From Candidatus Paralachnospira avium (GTDB taxonomy: Bacteria > Bacillota > Clostridia > Lachnospirales > Lachnospiraceae), in NCBI GenBank assembly GCA_904420245.1, contig CAJFUL010000030.1, positions 1 through 64,000 on the forward strand: a stretch of 64,000 nucleotides of DNA, given 5' to 3'. Below, piece after piece: positions 50,483 through 58,632 of this stretch. Made by a program: the position numbers and the translations under genes. The notes beneath the pieces were generated by a model. The model worked only from the letters and a program-made list of their open reading frames with translations. It did not search any database and was not told the DNA's origin. Numbering within the stretch: position 1 is the first letter of the stretch; each line of letters begins with the position of its first letter.

Positions 50483-50677
50483 TCAGTCGGTGCAGCGGAT
50501 CTTTACGATGCTGTTTGCCAGGTCCACTTCCGTCAGGGCGCCTGTCACTTTCATCTCCTGGCCAATGATGTCATACATGGTGATCTGATCGCCGTCAATG
50601 AGGATCTTGCTGACGTTCTTAAGCAAAAGCGTCTCGTCCTCTTCCGGCTTTTTTCCATAAACTGCCGCAAGGCACAT
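50483..50677 (-). CDS. cooT: CooT-family nickel-binding protein
   Basis: A 64-aa protein. ATG 50677 (not the track's GTG) follows GGGAGGTG and puts Cys at position 2 ('MCLAAVYG'), the residue that binds nickel in CooT-type dimers. The rest, 'LLLKNVSKILIDGDQITMYDIIGQEMKVTGALTEVDLANSIVKIRC', is a small beta-barrel pattern of this family. In Rhodospirillum rubrum, CooT, CooC and CooJ help mature CO dehydrogenase. Its place between metF and the His/Cys-rich gene at the front of the CODH operon fits a nickel-delivery role. Confidence 0.9.
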   Translation of the reverse strand: MCLAAVYGKKPEEDETLLLKNVSKILIDGDQITMYDIIGQEMKVTGALTEVDLANSIVKIRCTD

Positions 50678-50705
50678 CGCTGTCACCTCCCGTCTGCCTT
50701 TATGA

Positions 50706-51011
50706 TCAGTCCTTCAACAGAGAAAGCGCAACACTCAAGCGGACATTTCCGCTCTCAAAATCAGAAACCGCCTTATCGATCTGATCCGCAGCTTCCGTCT
50801 TTCCCATCTCGCGGAGCTTCTTTCCCATCTCTGCCAGCTCTGCCGCATGATGCTTATTATGGTCCACCATATAGGAAACAAGAGCAACCGTTTCCTTCTC
50901 CGCATCCACGCATCCGCCGCAGGAACCACAGGATCCTTCGTGGCAGTCTCCATGGGTATGGGAATGGCCGTGCTGGATCACGTTTCCATTTTCGTCTGTG
51001 ATTACATGCAT
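50706..51011 (-). CDS. His/Cys-rich small protein opening the Wood-Ljungdahl operon; candidate metal chaperone
   Basis: A 101-aa protein, first in the operon. The N-terminal third is a metal-binding-like tail: 'HGHSHTHGDCHEGSCGSC' (residues 14-31) continues to Cys34, giving six closely placed His in the first 24 residues (His2, 14, 16, 18, 20, 24) and Cys23, 28, 31 and 34. The remaining part is predicted all helical, with another His cluster ('DHNKHHAAELAEMGKKLREMG') and an acidic helix ending 'SVALSLLKD'. It is followed after 28 bases by cooT. I recognise no named family. The composition and position suggest nickel (or cobalt) handling, similar in idea to the His-rich CooJ but with the metal tail at the opposite end. 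Function is inference. Confidence 0.75.
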   Translation of the reverse strand: MHVITDENGNVIQHGHSHTHGDCHEGSCGSCGGCVDAEKETVALVSYMVDHNKHHAAELAEMGKKLREMGKTEAADQIDKAVSDFESGNVRLSVALSLLKD

Positions 51012-51071
51012 CCCGCCGTCTCCTTTCCTGAATTCTAAAGATTATGTTAAATTTTTAATTATATCGTTGTT

Positions 51072-51100
51072 ATTATACTCTGGTTGGTCATATTAATCAA
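51072..51100 (-). promoter_or_regulatory. Near-consensus SigA promoter of the Wood-Ljungdahl operon
   Basis: Minus-strand TTGATT, a 17-base spacer and a perfect TATAAT, 61 bases before the first gene. The leader is AT-rich (AATTAAAAATTTAAC) and carries no riboswitch I can recognise. The start has AAGGAGACGG. Confidence 0.85.
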
Positions 51101-51175
51101 GACCATTTCCTGTTTTTCGGACTGTTTTTAACAATGTTCACAAAAAAATACAAAAACAGCCTCATCTGGGGTATA

Positions 51176-51676
51176 CTAGCGTCCGCAGCAATATTTGTAT
51201 TTTTTGCCGCTGCCGCAGGGGCAGGGATCGTTCCTTCCCACCTTTTTCCCTTTTACCACTGTGGTGGAAGATTTCTGCTCCTTATAAAGCTCCTTCTGCC
51301 GCTCTTCCGGGAAAATATCGTTCCACTGGGGGAGGCCGTACAGCCAGTCCGCCTTGGCCGCCACCATATTCTTATAGAGGAGTTCCTTATCAAACCCGAG
51401 GTTTACGGGCGTGTCCTCTTCCATGGTGTCGATGGGGTTGGGCTCCTTCAGGCTGTCGTTGATCCCGTCCAGGAATCCCACCATGATCATCAGCTCTACG
51501 CCGTATTTCTCAGCCAGCTCCTTCACCGTGCCGGTGACCACCTCATCGGGAGAAGAAAGGAGCTGTTCATAGATCCCTTTTTCCAGATTGAAATAATTGC
51601 CCCAGAAGTAATTGCTCTGCTGGGTGCTCATCTGGGTCTCATAGGCCATTTTTCTCCATTGTTCCAAAAGTGCCAT
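51176..51676 (-). CDS. SEC-C metal-binding domain protein
   Basis: A 166-aa soluble protein. The last 20 residues, '[20 protein letters not shown]', are a textbook SEC-C zinc motif like the C-terminus of SecA. The N-terminal 140 residues ('[39 protein letters not shown]' and '[38 protein letters not shown]') form a helical region found in many stand-alone clostridial SEC-C proteins, function unknown. It has its own promoter (51729-51758) and ends 76 bases from the acs operon promoter, transcribed toward it. Confidence 0.87.
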   Translation of the reverse strand: MALLEQWRKMAYETQMSTQQSNYFWGNYFNLEKGIYEQLLSSPDEVVTGTVKELAEKYGVELMIMVGFLDGINDSLKEPNPIDTMEEDTPVNLGFDKELLYKNMVAAKADWLYGLPQWNDIFPEERQKELYKEQKSSTTVVKGKKVGRNDPCPCGSGKKYKYCCGR

Positions 51677-51728
51677 ATTTCATACCATCCTTTGAATTTT
51701 AATAGAAAATCAGACTTTTCTAGTGTCC

Positions 51729-51758
51729 ATTATACTCGAACCACATAGGTTCTGGCAA
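51729..51758 (-). promoter_or_regulatory. SigA-type promoter of the SEC-C gene
   Basis: Minus-strand TTGCCA, an 18-base spacer and TATAAT, 53 bases before the SEC-C start, which has an AAAGGATGG ribosome site. Confidence 0.72.
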
Positions 51759-51799
51759 TAGGAAATTCCAAGAAACCGCGCCTTGAAAGATCCGGAGCC

Positions 51800-51829
51800 T
51801 TGAGCCGTCCGGAAATTCCATGGTATACT
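51800..51829 (+). promoter_or_regulatory. SigA-type promoter of the PHP gene
   Basis: TTGAGC, an 18-base spacer and TATACT, 28 bases before the ATG. The short leader ends in AAAGGAGGGA. Confidence 0.7.
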
Positions 51830-51857
51830 GTCCGTATGAAAAAAGGAGGGACTTTTT

Positions 51858-52706
51858 ATGAATGTGGATCTTCACCTCCACTCCGTCTTTTCCGACGGTT
51901 CCTGCACCCCGGAGGAGCTGGCCGGTCTGGCCGCAGAAGCCGGTCTGGCCGCCGCCGTCCTCACGGACCACGATACGGTCCAGGGCCTTCCGCGCATGCT
52001 GGAAGCCTGCCGCCGGAGAGGGCTCGCCACCATGGCCGGCATCGAGCTTTCCTGTACCTGGAAGGACAAGAGCATCCATATCCTGGGCTACGGCATGGAC
52101 TGGGAAGCGCCGTCTTTCCAGTCCACGCTGGAGGGCTGGCAGAAAGACCGGGATGAGCGCTACGACATCATCACGGAAAAGCTCCGGGCCCGCGGGTATC
52201 CCCTGTCCACGGAGCTTCTGCACCGGGAATTTCCCGGCGCCGTCCTGACCAGGGCCCATATCGCCGTATATATGGCGGAACACGGCATGGCCCCGGACAA
52301 AGATACGGTGTTCCGTACGCTCATCGGAAAAGGCTGTCCCTGCTACGCGCCCAGAAAACCGGTAACGCCGGAGGCTGCCATCTCCTTTCTGCTGGACCAC
52401 GGCGGCATCCCCGTCTTTGCCCATCCCATCCTGACCCGCATGAGCGGCCCCCAGCTGGAAGAGTTCACCGGATACCTGGCGGGTCTGGGTCTCGCAGGCA
52501 TAGAAGGCTTCTACTCCGGATACACCCCCGTTCAGGAGGCGCTGGTGGCCGGGCTGGCTGAAACATACGGACTGATCCTGACAGGGGGCTCCGATTTCCA
52601 CGGCACGGCAAAGCCCTCCATCTCCGTGGGGACCGGAAAAGGAGGGCTTCATGTACCATACTCCTGCTTCAGAGCTCTGGAGCAAAAGCAGACAAGGTCA
52701 TTCTAA
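51858..52706 (+). CDS. PHP-domain phosphoesterase (TrpH/YciV-like)
   Basis: A 282-aa metal-dependent phosphoesterase. The PHP metal motifs are complete: 'VDLHLHSVFSDGSCTPEEL' at residues 2-20, 'AVLTDHDTVQG' near residue 37, 'MAGIELSCTWKDKSIHILGYGMD' near 65, 'IPVFAHPILT' near 190 and 'LTGGSDFHGTAKPSISVG' near 250. Related enzymes degrade nucleoside 3',5'-bisphosphates or trim short RNA from the 5' end; the exact substrate is not determined by sequence. Its stop codon overlaps the convergent ABC permease gene by 9 bases. Confidence 0.9.
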   Translation: MNVDLHLHSVFSDGSCTPEELAGLAAEAGLAAAVLTDHDTVQGLPRMLEACRRRGLATMAGIELSCTWKDKSIHILGYGMDWEAPSFQSTLEGWQKDRDERYDIITEKLRARGYPLSTELLHREFPGAVLTRAHIAVYMAEHGMAPDKDTVFRTLIGKGCPCYAPRKPVTPEAAISFLLDHGGIPVFAHPILTRMSGPQLEEFTGYLAGLGLAGIEGFYSGYTPVQEALVAGLAETYGLILTGGSDFHGTAKPSISVGTGKGGLHVPYSCFRALEQKQTRSF

Positions 52707-53489
52707 GTTGAGCCTGTATTTTAAAAGACAGTAGGAACCGGCGTAGCAGCCAATGCAGACCAGGATCCGGAACAGAAACTCCGCCAGATAAGTCACGCCG
52801 TAATAAAGGGTCGTTCCCGTCTCCCCCTCCAGAAGGCGGAGGAAGACGGCGCTCCCCAGGACTGTGACCATGCCCAGCACCAGGTTCACGCCCAGGTATA
52901 TGCCGATGGCCCCCAGGACCCGGTGCCTCGCCGCCAGCTGGCCGACACAGATGGAAAAATAGACGATCAGCACAGTCTGGAACAGAAGGGCCGCGCTCTT
53001 TAAAAGATACAGGATCCCCACGGCCGGATGGTGGAGCCGGCTGTTTCGGATAAACCGTTCCAGCACGTTTCCGAAAGGCGAACCCCACAGTCCCGTCCCG
53101 GCGGAAATGATGAAGCCCGACAGCAGCAGGACCGCGTAAGTCAGGAGCAGATACAAAACGCCGCTCAGAACCTTGGAGAGCAGATGGGCGTTCTCCGTCA
53201 CGGGCAGGGTAAAGGACAGATACCCTTCGTTTCCCAGCAGGTTTTTATAAAACCGCATGGCGATGAAGAACAGCACCAGGACCATGGATGCCGCGCAGGC
53301 TCCGGTATAGAGGACGATGGCGCCCACGGTGGTCATCCCCATCAGCACGTTGTTCTGGAAAGGCGAGTCAAAATCCGCGGCGGACACCGAGAGCCTGGCC
53401 AGCACAGACGTACCCAGCACAGCCGCGTAGACCAGCAGATAATAAAAAAATGTAGATTTAAAATCGTATTTCAGTAATTTTCCTAGCAT
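52698..53489 (-). CDS. ABC-2-like membrane permease
   Basis: A 263-aa protein with six predicted helices, for instance 'FFYYLLVYAAVLGTSVLARL', 'GAIVLYTGACAASMVLVLFFIAM', 'VLYLLLTYAVLLLSGFIIS' and 'ILYLLKSAALLFQTVLIVYFSICVGQLA'. The N-terminus 'MLGKLLKYDFKSTF' is typical of clostridial ABC-2 partners of BcrA/YtrB-type ATPases. It starts inside the end of the ATPase gene (7-base overlap). No GntR regulator gene, common next to such pairs, is adjacent. Substrate unknown. It converges with, and overlaps, the PHP gene. Confidence 0.8.
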   Translation of the reverse strand: MLGKLLKYDFKSTFFYYLLVYAAVLGTSVLARLSVSAADFDSPFQNNVLMGMTTVGAIVLYTGACAASMVLVLFFIAMRFYKNLLGNEGYLSFTLPVTENAHLLSKVLSGVLYLLLTYAVLLLSGFIISAGTGLWGSPFGNVLERFIRNSRLHHPAVGILYLLKSAALLFQTVLIVYFSICVGQLAARHRVLGAIGIYLGVNLVLGMVTVLGSAVFLRLLEGETGTTLYYGVTYLAEFLFRILVCIGCYAGSYCLLKYRLNLE

Positions 53490-54184
53490 CGGAACACCTC
53501 CCGGAATATGGCATCGATGGTACAGCCCCGCTCTCTCCGGAGCCCCTCGGCCGATCCTGCCAGCACTACGGTTCCCTCCCGGAGAAAGACCACATCGTCC
53601 AGGATCTGCTCCACATCGGCGATGAGATGGGTCGAGATCAGGATGGTGGCGTTTGGATCGTAGTTGGAAACAATGGTGCTCAGGATATAGTCCCTGGCCG
53701 CCGGATCCACGCCTCCGATGGGCTCGTCCAGGACATAGAGCTGTGCCCTCCTGCTCATGACCATGATGAGCTGCACCTTTTCCCTGGTGCCTTTGGACAT
53801 GGTCTTGAGCTGGTCCGCCGGGCTGATCTTCAGTCTTCCCAGCATATCGTAGGCCCTCGCCTCATCAAAATCCCCGTAAAAATCCCGGAAATAGGAAATG
53901 ATCTGATGGACTCTCATGGAGCTCCCCAGATACGTCACCTCCGGCAGATACGAGATCATCCTCTTCGTTTCGATCCCCACCGGATAGCCGCCGATATAGA
54001 GTTCTCCTCTGTCCGGCGTCAAAAGACCGTTGATCAGCTTGATGAAGGTGGTCTTGCCGCTGCCGTTGGGACCAAGGAGGCCGATGATCCTCCCGCGTCC
54101 CAGAGAAAGGCTGACGCCCCGCAGGGCCTTTTTCCCGCCTCCATAAGTTTTCTCCAGATTCCTGCATTCTAAAATCGATGCCAT
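53483..54184 (-). CDS. ABC transporter ATP-binding protein (YtrB/BcrA-like)
   Basis: A 233-aa ATPase. Walker A 'GLLGPNGSGKTTFIKLINGLL' lies near residue 37 and Walker B 'QLYVLDEPIGGVDPAARDYI' near 155. The signature is the divergent 'MSKGTREKVQLIMVMS' seen in this exporter subfamily rather than LSGGQ. 'TILISTHLIADVEQILDDVVFL' has the switch His. It pairs with the overlapping ABC-2 permease and follows recG by 18 bases. A peptide, antibiotic or envelope-related export role is possible. Confidence 0.88.
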   Translation of the reverse strand: MASILECRNLEKTYGGGKKALRGVSLSLGRGRIIGLLGPNGSGKTTFIKLINGLLTPDRGELYIGGYPVGIETKRMISYLPEVTYLGSSMRVHQIISYFRDFYGDFDEARAYDMLGRLKISPADQLKTMSKGTREKVQLIMVMSRRAQLYVLDEPIGGVDPAARDYILSTIVSNYDPNATILISTHLIADVEQILDDVVFLREGTVVLAGSAEGLRRERGCTIDAIFREVFRC

Positions 54185-54202
54185 AGGCTTCCTCTCCTCT
54201 TG

Positions 54203-56263
54203 TCACAAAGCCAGGGCGCTGTCCGCCCTCCTTGAAAGCTCTCTCTCTATCTTGGACCGGAGCACCCGGTCTTCTTCCAGGACCAGCTCCGGATCTTTTT
54301 CCAGGACCGCCTGGGCATCCTCCGAAGCGGCCTTCAGGATACCGGCATCCGTAAAGACATCCCCGATGGCAAACTCCATCAGGCCGCTCTGGCGGATCCC
54401 GAAAATATCGCCCGGCCCCCGCAGCTTCAGATCCTCCGAAGCGATGTAGAAGCCGTCGTTGGAATGGTTCAGGATCTCCAGGCGCTTATTCTTCTCCTGT
54501 TCTCCGGAACCATTGACGAAGATGCAGTAGGACTGGGCGCTTCCCCGCCCCACCCGGCCCCGCAGCTGATGGAGCTGGGCCAGGCCGAACCTCTCCGCGT
54601 TTTCGATCATCATCACCGTGGCGTTGGGAACGTCCACGCCCACCTCCACCACGGTGGTGGACACCAGGATGTCCGTCTCACCGGCGGCGAAACGGGCCAT
54701 CTGCTCCTCCTTTTCCGCCGGGCTCATCCTGCCGTGGAGGCCGGCGACCCGTATGGAGGGCGGAAGGGCGGCCCGCAGCTTTTCCGTGTAATCCGCCACG
54801 TTTTCCCCCTCCATGACCTCTCCCGCCTCCACCATGGGGCAGATCACATAGGCCTGATGGCCTGCCTGGACCTCTTTCGTCAGGAACCGGTAGGCGTTTT
54901 CCCGGAATTCCGGTCCCACCACGCAGTTTTTGATGGGAAGCCGCCTGGCCGGGAGCTGGTCCATCACGGAAATATCCAGATCCCCGTAAAGGATGATGGC
55001 CAGAGTCCGGGGGATCGGCGTCGCGCTCATGACCAGGATATGGGGATCGCCGCCCTTTTTGGAAAAGTTTTCTCTCTGGCGCACGCCGAACCTGTGCTGT
55101 TCATCGGTGATCACCAGTCCCAGGCTGTGATAGACCACCTTTTCCTGGATCAGGGCATGGGTGCCGATGATGATGTCCGCCTCATGGGAAGCTATGCGCC
55201 GGCAGGCTTCCCGCTTCTGCGCGGCCGTCATGGACCCGGTCAGGAGCTCCACCCGGTACGGAAGCCCGGCCTTTTCCAAAAGTCCCTTCACGGACTGGAA
55301 ATGCTGCCTGGCCAGCACTTCCGTAGGCGCCATGAGCGCTCCCTGATAACCGCTCTCCGCCGCCGCCGTCAGGGCCAGGACTGCCACGATGGTCTTTCCG
55401 GAGCCCACATCTCCCTGGATCAGACGGCTCATGAGGCTGGGACCGGCCATATCCTTCCTGATCTGGGCCAGAGTCTCCTTCTGGGCTCCCGTCAGCCGGT
55501 AGGGAAGCCCCCGCTCCAAAGCCTCCGCGCCATCCCAGCTCTTAATGACGAACCCATTCTCTTTCCGCTCTCCCGCTCCCCGGAGCAGCCGGAGAGACAG
55601 GATGAAGAGGAAAAATTCATCAAAGACCAGACGCTTCCTGGCAAATAAGAGCTCCTCCTCATCCCGGGGAAAATGGATGGCCCGGACCGCGTAATTATAT
55701 TCGGCCAGCTCCTCTTTTTTCCGGATCCACTCCGGAAGATAGTCCTTCTGGACCGGGAGGCTTTCCAGCGCCTGGGCCACGGCCTTGGTCATCATCTTAT
55801 TGGTGAGTCCCGCCGTCAGCCCATAGACCGGCTGTCTGGTGTGGAGGAGCTTTTCATATTCGGCCCGCCCCAGGACGGCCGGATGCTCCATCACGAGACC
55901 GCCGCGCTCCCGCACGACCCTGCCCCGGAAAATATAGATCCCTCCCGGCTTCAGGCTGTTTGCCAGATAGGGCATATTGAACCACACGGCCTTCAGCGTA
56001 CCGCTCCCATCCCTCAGCCGCGCCGTGACCACCTTGACCCTGGAGGCGGCCCGTACCTCCGGCCTTGCCGCCACGGTGGCCAGGACTCCCCAGACGCCGG
56101 GAACCCCGATCTGGGAAATGGATACCGGCGGCTCATAGCGGTCATAATCCCTGGGATAAGACCGGAGCAGATCCTCCACGGTCCGGATGCCCAGCTTTTC
56201 CATGAGCCCCGCCGTCTTTTCTCCGACTCCTTTGATGGAAGTCACCCGGTCCTTCAGTTCCAA
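54203..56263 (-). CDS. recG: ATP-dependent DNA helicase RecG
   Basis: RecG reverses stalled forks and branch-migrates Holliday junctions. It is 686 aa. The N-terminal wedge (OB) domain region starts 'SIKGVGEKTAGLMEKLGIRTVEDLLRSYPRDYDRYEP'. Walker A is 'LIQGDVGSGKTIVAVLAL', the DExH box 'VITDEQHRFGVRQR', then 'VMSATPIPRTLA', 'VSTTVVEVGVDVPNATVMMIENAERFGLAQLHQLRGRVGRG' and the RecG-specific end 'LKLRGPGDIFGIRQSGLMEF'. The start is TTG 56263 behind GGAGG. It follows the fakA-like gene after a terminator-like hairpin, in the order seen in many Firmicutes. Confidence 0.97.
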   Translation of the reverse strand: MELKDRVTSIKGVGEKTAGLMEKLGIRTVEDLLRSYPRDYDRYEPPVSISQIGVPGVWGVLATVAARPEVRAASRVKVVTARLRDGSGTLKAVWFNMPYLANSLKPGGIYIFRGRVVRERGGLVMEHPAVLGRAEYEKLLHTRQPVYGLTAGLTNKMMTKAVAQALESLPVQKDYLPEWIRKKEELAEYNYAVRAIHFPRDEEELLFARKRLVFDEFFLFILSLRLLRGAGERKENGFVIKSWDGAEALERGLPYRLTGAQKETLAQIRKDMAGPSLMSRLIQGDVGSGKTIVAVLALTAAAESGYQGALMAPTEVLARQHFQSVKGLLEKAGLPYRVELLTGSMTAAQKREACRRIASHEADIIIGTHALIQEKVVYHSLGLVITDEQHRFGVRQRENFSKKGGDPHILVMSATPIPRTLAIILYGDLDISVMDQLPARRLPIKNCVVGPEFRENAYRFLTKEVQAGHQAYVICPMVEAGEVMEGENVADYTEKLRAALPPSIRVAGLHGRMSPAEKEEQMARFAAGETDILVSTTVVEVGVDVPNATVMMIENAERFGLAQLHQLRGRVGRGSAQSYCIFVNGSGEQEKNKRLEILNHSNDGFYIASEDLKLRGPGDIFGIRQSGLMEFAIGDVFTDAGILKAASEDAQAVLEKDPELVLEEDRVLRSKIERELSRRADSALAL

Positions 56264-56336
56264 AGCTGCATTTCCTCCCTCTGTTCTTTTTCCTGCCGTT
56301 TCACCGAAGCGTGCTCCCGGCGGACGCCGGTTCCCT

Positions 56337-56374
56337 GCAAAAGAAAGAAGAGGGCCGCCGGTCAGGCAGCCCTC
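56337..56374 (-). terminator. Probable terminator after the fakA-like gene
   Basis: Minus-strand GAGGGC-T-GCC and GGC-G-GCCCTC pair around a short loop and run into TTCTTTCTTTT, 9 bases after the stop codon. recG starts 74 bases further on, so some read-through or a separate promoter is likely. Confidence 0.72.
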
Positions 56375-56382
56375 CCAGGCAG

Positions 56383-58029
56383 TTACTCTGCTGAGATGAT
56401 ATAGTAATAGATGGGCTGGCCGCCGTTATGGAGCTCCATATCCAGTTCCGGATACAGCTCCTGCGCCTTGGCATAAAAGGCTTCCGCATCCTCCTCCGAA
56501 ACATCCGCTCCGTAATAGATGCTCACCAGCTCGGCCTCCTCGTCGATCATGGCCTTAAGGAGCTCCAGGGATGTGTCTTCCACTTCTTTTCCCTCGGCCA
56601 GGACGCCCTTGTCTCCCAGTCCCATGATGTCGCCCTTCTTGATCTCAAATCCGTCCAGAGACGTATCCCGGACTGCGTATGTGACCTGACCGGTCTTGAC
56701 CTTCGCCATCTCCTCCATCATGGTTTCCTTATTCTCTTCCGGAGAAAGTCCCGGGATATAATTGATGATGGCGGTGATGCCCTGGGGCACCGTCTTGGAA
56801 GGGATCACGACGATCGTCTTGTCTTCCGTCAGATGCATGGCCTGCTCCGCCGCCAGGATGATGTTCTTATTGTTGGGGAAGATATAAATGGTATCGGCGT
56901 TGACCTTGCTGATGGCCGTCAGCATATCCTCGGTGCTGGGATTCATGGTCTGTCCGCCTTCGATCAGGTAATCCACATTGAGTCCCCGGAAGATCTCGTT
57001 CATCCCCTCGCCCACCGATACGGCGATGAAGCCCACTTCCTTCCTGGGTTCGGGTTTCTGCTCCGCGGCCGCTTTCGCTGCTTCCTTAAAGAGCTTTTCC
57101 TGATGCTCCTCCCGCATATTGTCGATCTTGATCCTGGAAAGAGAGCCGTAGGTCAGCGCCTTCTGGATGGCCAGACCGGGATCGTTGGTGTGGACATGGA
57201 TCTTCACCAGCCCGTCATCGGACACCAGGACGATGGAATCTCCCAGAGATTCCAGATACGCCTTGAGCTCCCGCTCATCGCTCTCGGTATAGTTCTTTTC
57301 CAGATTGATGATGAATTCCGTACAGTAGCCGAACTTGATCTCCTCCGGCTCCGCCGTCTCTGCGGCAGTCCCGGCAGAAACGGCCGGAGTCTCCGCCTCA
57401 AAGGAGATCTCTTTTCCCAGGAATCCGTCGAAGGCTCCCTTCATGGCCTGCATGAGGCCCTGGCCGCCGGAATCCACCACTCCAGCCTGCTTAAGCACCG
57501 GCAGCATCTCCGGAGTCTGGCTCAAGACCTCGTCTCCATAGGCGATGACCGCTTCAAAAAAGGGTTCCAGATCCACAGCCGTCTCCGCCAGCTCCATGGC
57601 CTTATCCGCCATTCCCTTGGCCACCGTCAGGATCGTCCCTTCCTTGGGCTTCATGACAGCCTTGTAAGCGGTCTCCGTCCCCCTCTGGAAAGCCCTGGCC
57701 AGCACCTCCGCCGTCAGGACGTCCACCTTCTTGATCTCCTTGGTGAAACCGCGCAGAAGCTGGGACAGGATAACGCCGGAATTTCCCCTGGCGCCCCGGA
57801 GGGAACCGGAAGAGATGGCCTTTGCCAGATTCTCCATGGTAGGCTCTTCAATGGCCTGTACTTCCCTGGCCGCCGACATGATGGTCAGCGTCATATTGGT
57901 CCCCGTATCCCCGTCCGGCACCGGGAAAACATTCAGTTCATTGATCCATTCTTTATTGCTCTCCAGCTTCTGGGCGCCGGCCAGAAACATGGTCTTCAAA
58001 AGAGCAGCATCGATATGATTTTCTGCCAC
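56383..58029 (-). CDS. DAK2-domain protein, FakA/YloV-like (fatty acid kinase catalytic subunit)
   Basis: A 548-aa protein. FakA phosphorylates fatty acids held by FakB proteins for incorporation into phospholipid. The DAK2 nucleotide domain (residues 1-200) shows 'LNVFPVPDGDTGTNMTLTIMSAAREV' and 'SSGSLRGARGNSGVILSQLLRGF', and 'VVDSGGQGLMQAMKGAFDGF' follows. The middle and C-terminal parts carry 'CTEFIINLEKNYTESDERELKAYLESLGDSIVLVSDDGLVKIHVHTNDPG' and 'YIFPNNKNIILAAEQAMHL'. The start is GTG 58029 behind AAGGAGG. Gene order with asp23 and rpmB matches yloU-yloV-rpmB of B. subtilis. No fakB gene is adjacent. Confidence 0.9.
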   Translation of the reverse strand: MAENHIDAALLKTMFLAGAQKLESNKEWINELNVFPVPDGDTGTNMTLTIMSAAREVQAIEEPTMENLAKAISSGSLRGARGNSGVILSQLLRGFTKEIKKVDVLTAEVLARAFQRGTETAYKAVMKPKEGTILTVAKGMADKAMELAETAVDLEPFFEAVIAYGDEVLSQTPEMLPVLKQAGVVDSGGQGLMQAMKGAFDGFLGKEISFEAETPAVSAGTAAETAEPEEIKFGYCTEFIINLEKNYTESDERELKAYLESLGDSIVLVSDDGLVKIHVHTNDPGLAIQKALTYGSLSRIKIDNMREEHQEKLFKEAAKAAAEQKPEPRKEVGFIAVSVGEGMNEIFRGLNVDYLIEGGQTMNPSTEDMLTAISKVNADTIYIFPNNKNIILAAEQAMHLTEDKTIVVIPSKTVPQGITAIINYIPGLSPEENKETMMEEMAKVKTGQVTYAVRDTSLDGFEIKKGDIMGLGDKGVLAEGKEVEDTSLELLKAMIDEEAELVSIYYGADVSEEDAEAFYAKAQELYPELDMELHNGGQPIYYYIISAE

Positions 58030-58047
58030 GACAGCGTTCCTCCTTGA

Positions 58048-58407
58048 TCAACAGTCTATTACCCGGACACCCTCGACGAAGATATTGATCTTCTCCACTT
58101 CGATGCCCGTGAACTTTTCAACCTTGTATTTCACATTTTCTATGAGATTATCTGCCACAGCCGAAATCGATACTCCATAGGATACGATCACATGGAAATT
58201 CAGATGAAGGCGGTTGTCCTGCACCTCCACGTTGATCCCATGGGTCAGGCTGTCCCTCTTGAGCAGCTTGACCAGGCCGTCCTTCATGCTGACTGCCGCC
58301 ATGCCCACGATACCGAAGCATTCCACAGCTACGCTGCCCGCATATTTCGCAATGACATCTGTATCGATCAAGATTTCGCCCATCATGTTATTGATCCGAC
58401 ATTTCAT
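58048..58407 (-). CDS. Asp23/Gls24 family protein (YloU-like)
   Basis: A 119-aa soluble protein of the Asp23 family, a group linked to envelope stress and found upstream of fakA. 'GEILIDTDVIAKYAGSVAVECFGIVGMA' and 'VEVQDNRLHLNFHVIVSYGVSISAVADNLIENVKYKVEKFTGIEVEKINIFVEGV' span most of the family signature. ATG 58407 follows GGAGGTC. It is first in the transcript that continues into the fakA-like gene, behind a leader with a 13-bp-scale hairpin. Confidence 0.9.
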   Translation of the reverse strand: MKCRINNMMGEILIDTDVIAKYAGSVAVECFGIVGMAAVSMKDGLVKLLKRDSLTHGINVEVQDNRLHLNFHVIVSYGVSISAVADNLIENVKYKVEKFTGIEVEKINIFVEGVRVIDC

Positions 58408-58430
58408 AAGCTGACCTCCATTTTCCTTCT

Positions 58431-58465
58431 GTAATACGGAAAAAGCATATGACTTTCCATATTAC
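58431..58465 (-). promoter_or_regulatory. Leader hairpin upstream of asp23-like gene
   Basis: On the minus strand GTAATATGGAAAG and CTTTTTCCGTATTAC can pair with one or two bulges. The hairpin ends 23 bases before the start codon. Role unknown; perhaps transcript stability. Confidence 0.5.
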
Positions 58466-58479
58466 GCCTATCTTAGTGT

Positions 58480-58508
58480 ATTATACCCTTTTTCACAAAA
58501 AAAGGAAA
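58480..58508 (-). promoter_or_regulatory. Promoter of the asp23/fakA-like operon
   Basis: Minus-strand TTTCCT, a 17-base spacer and perfect TATAAT, 73 bases before the start. The -35 is weak. Confidence 0.58.
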
Positions 58509-58541
58509 TAAGAAATTTTTTTATTTTCCGGATAAATTCCC

Positions 58542-58570
58542 TTGCATTTTTCTTCAATATCTGATATTAT
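58542..58570 (+). promoter_or_regulatory. SigA-type promoter of rpmB
   Basis: TTGCAT, a 17-base spacer and TATTAT, 63 bases before the rpmB start. The leader can form a small CTGGC/GCCAG hairpin before the AAGGAGG site. Confidence 0.72.
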
Positions 58571-58632
58571 GTTTAATGTTATGGGTCTGGCATGGATGTA
58601 AGCCAGCCAAATCTGTATAAGGAGGTGCTATC

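Noticed and set aside
51012-51071. Riboswitch (cobalamin or nickel/cobalt) in the Wood-Ljungdahl operon leader
   Set aside because: The leader is about 60 AT-rich bases, too short for a B12 or NiCo element, and no matching core is visible.
51120-51175. Terminator after the SEC-C gene
   Set aside because: CTGTTTTT and AAAAACAG can pair, but the arms are mostly A-T with a long loop, so it is not a convincing intrinsic terminator.
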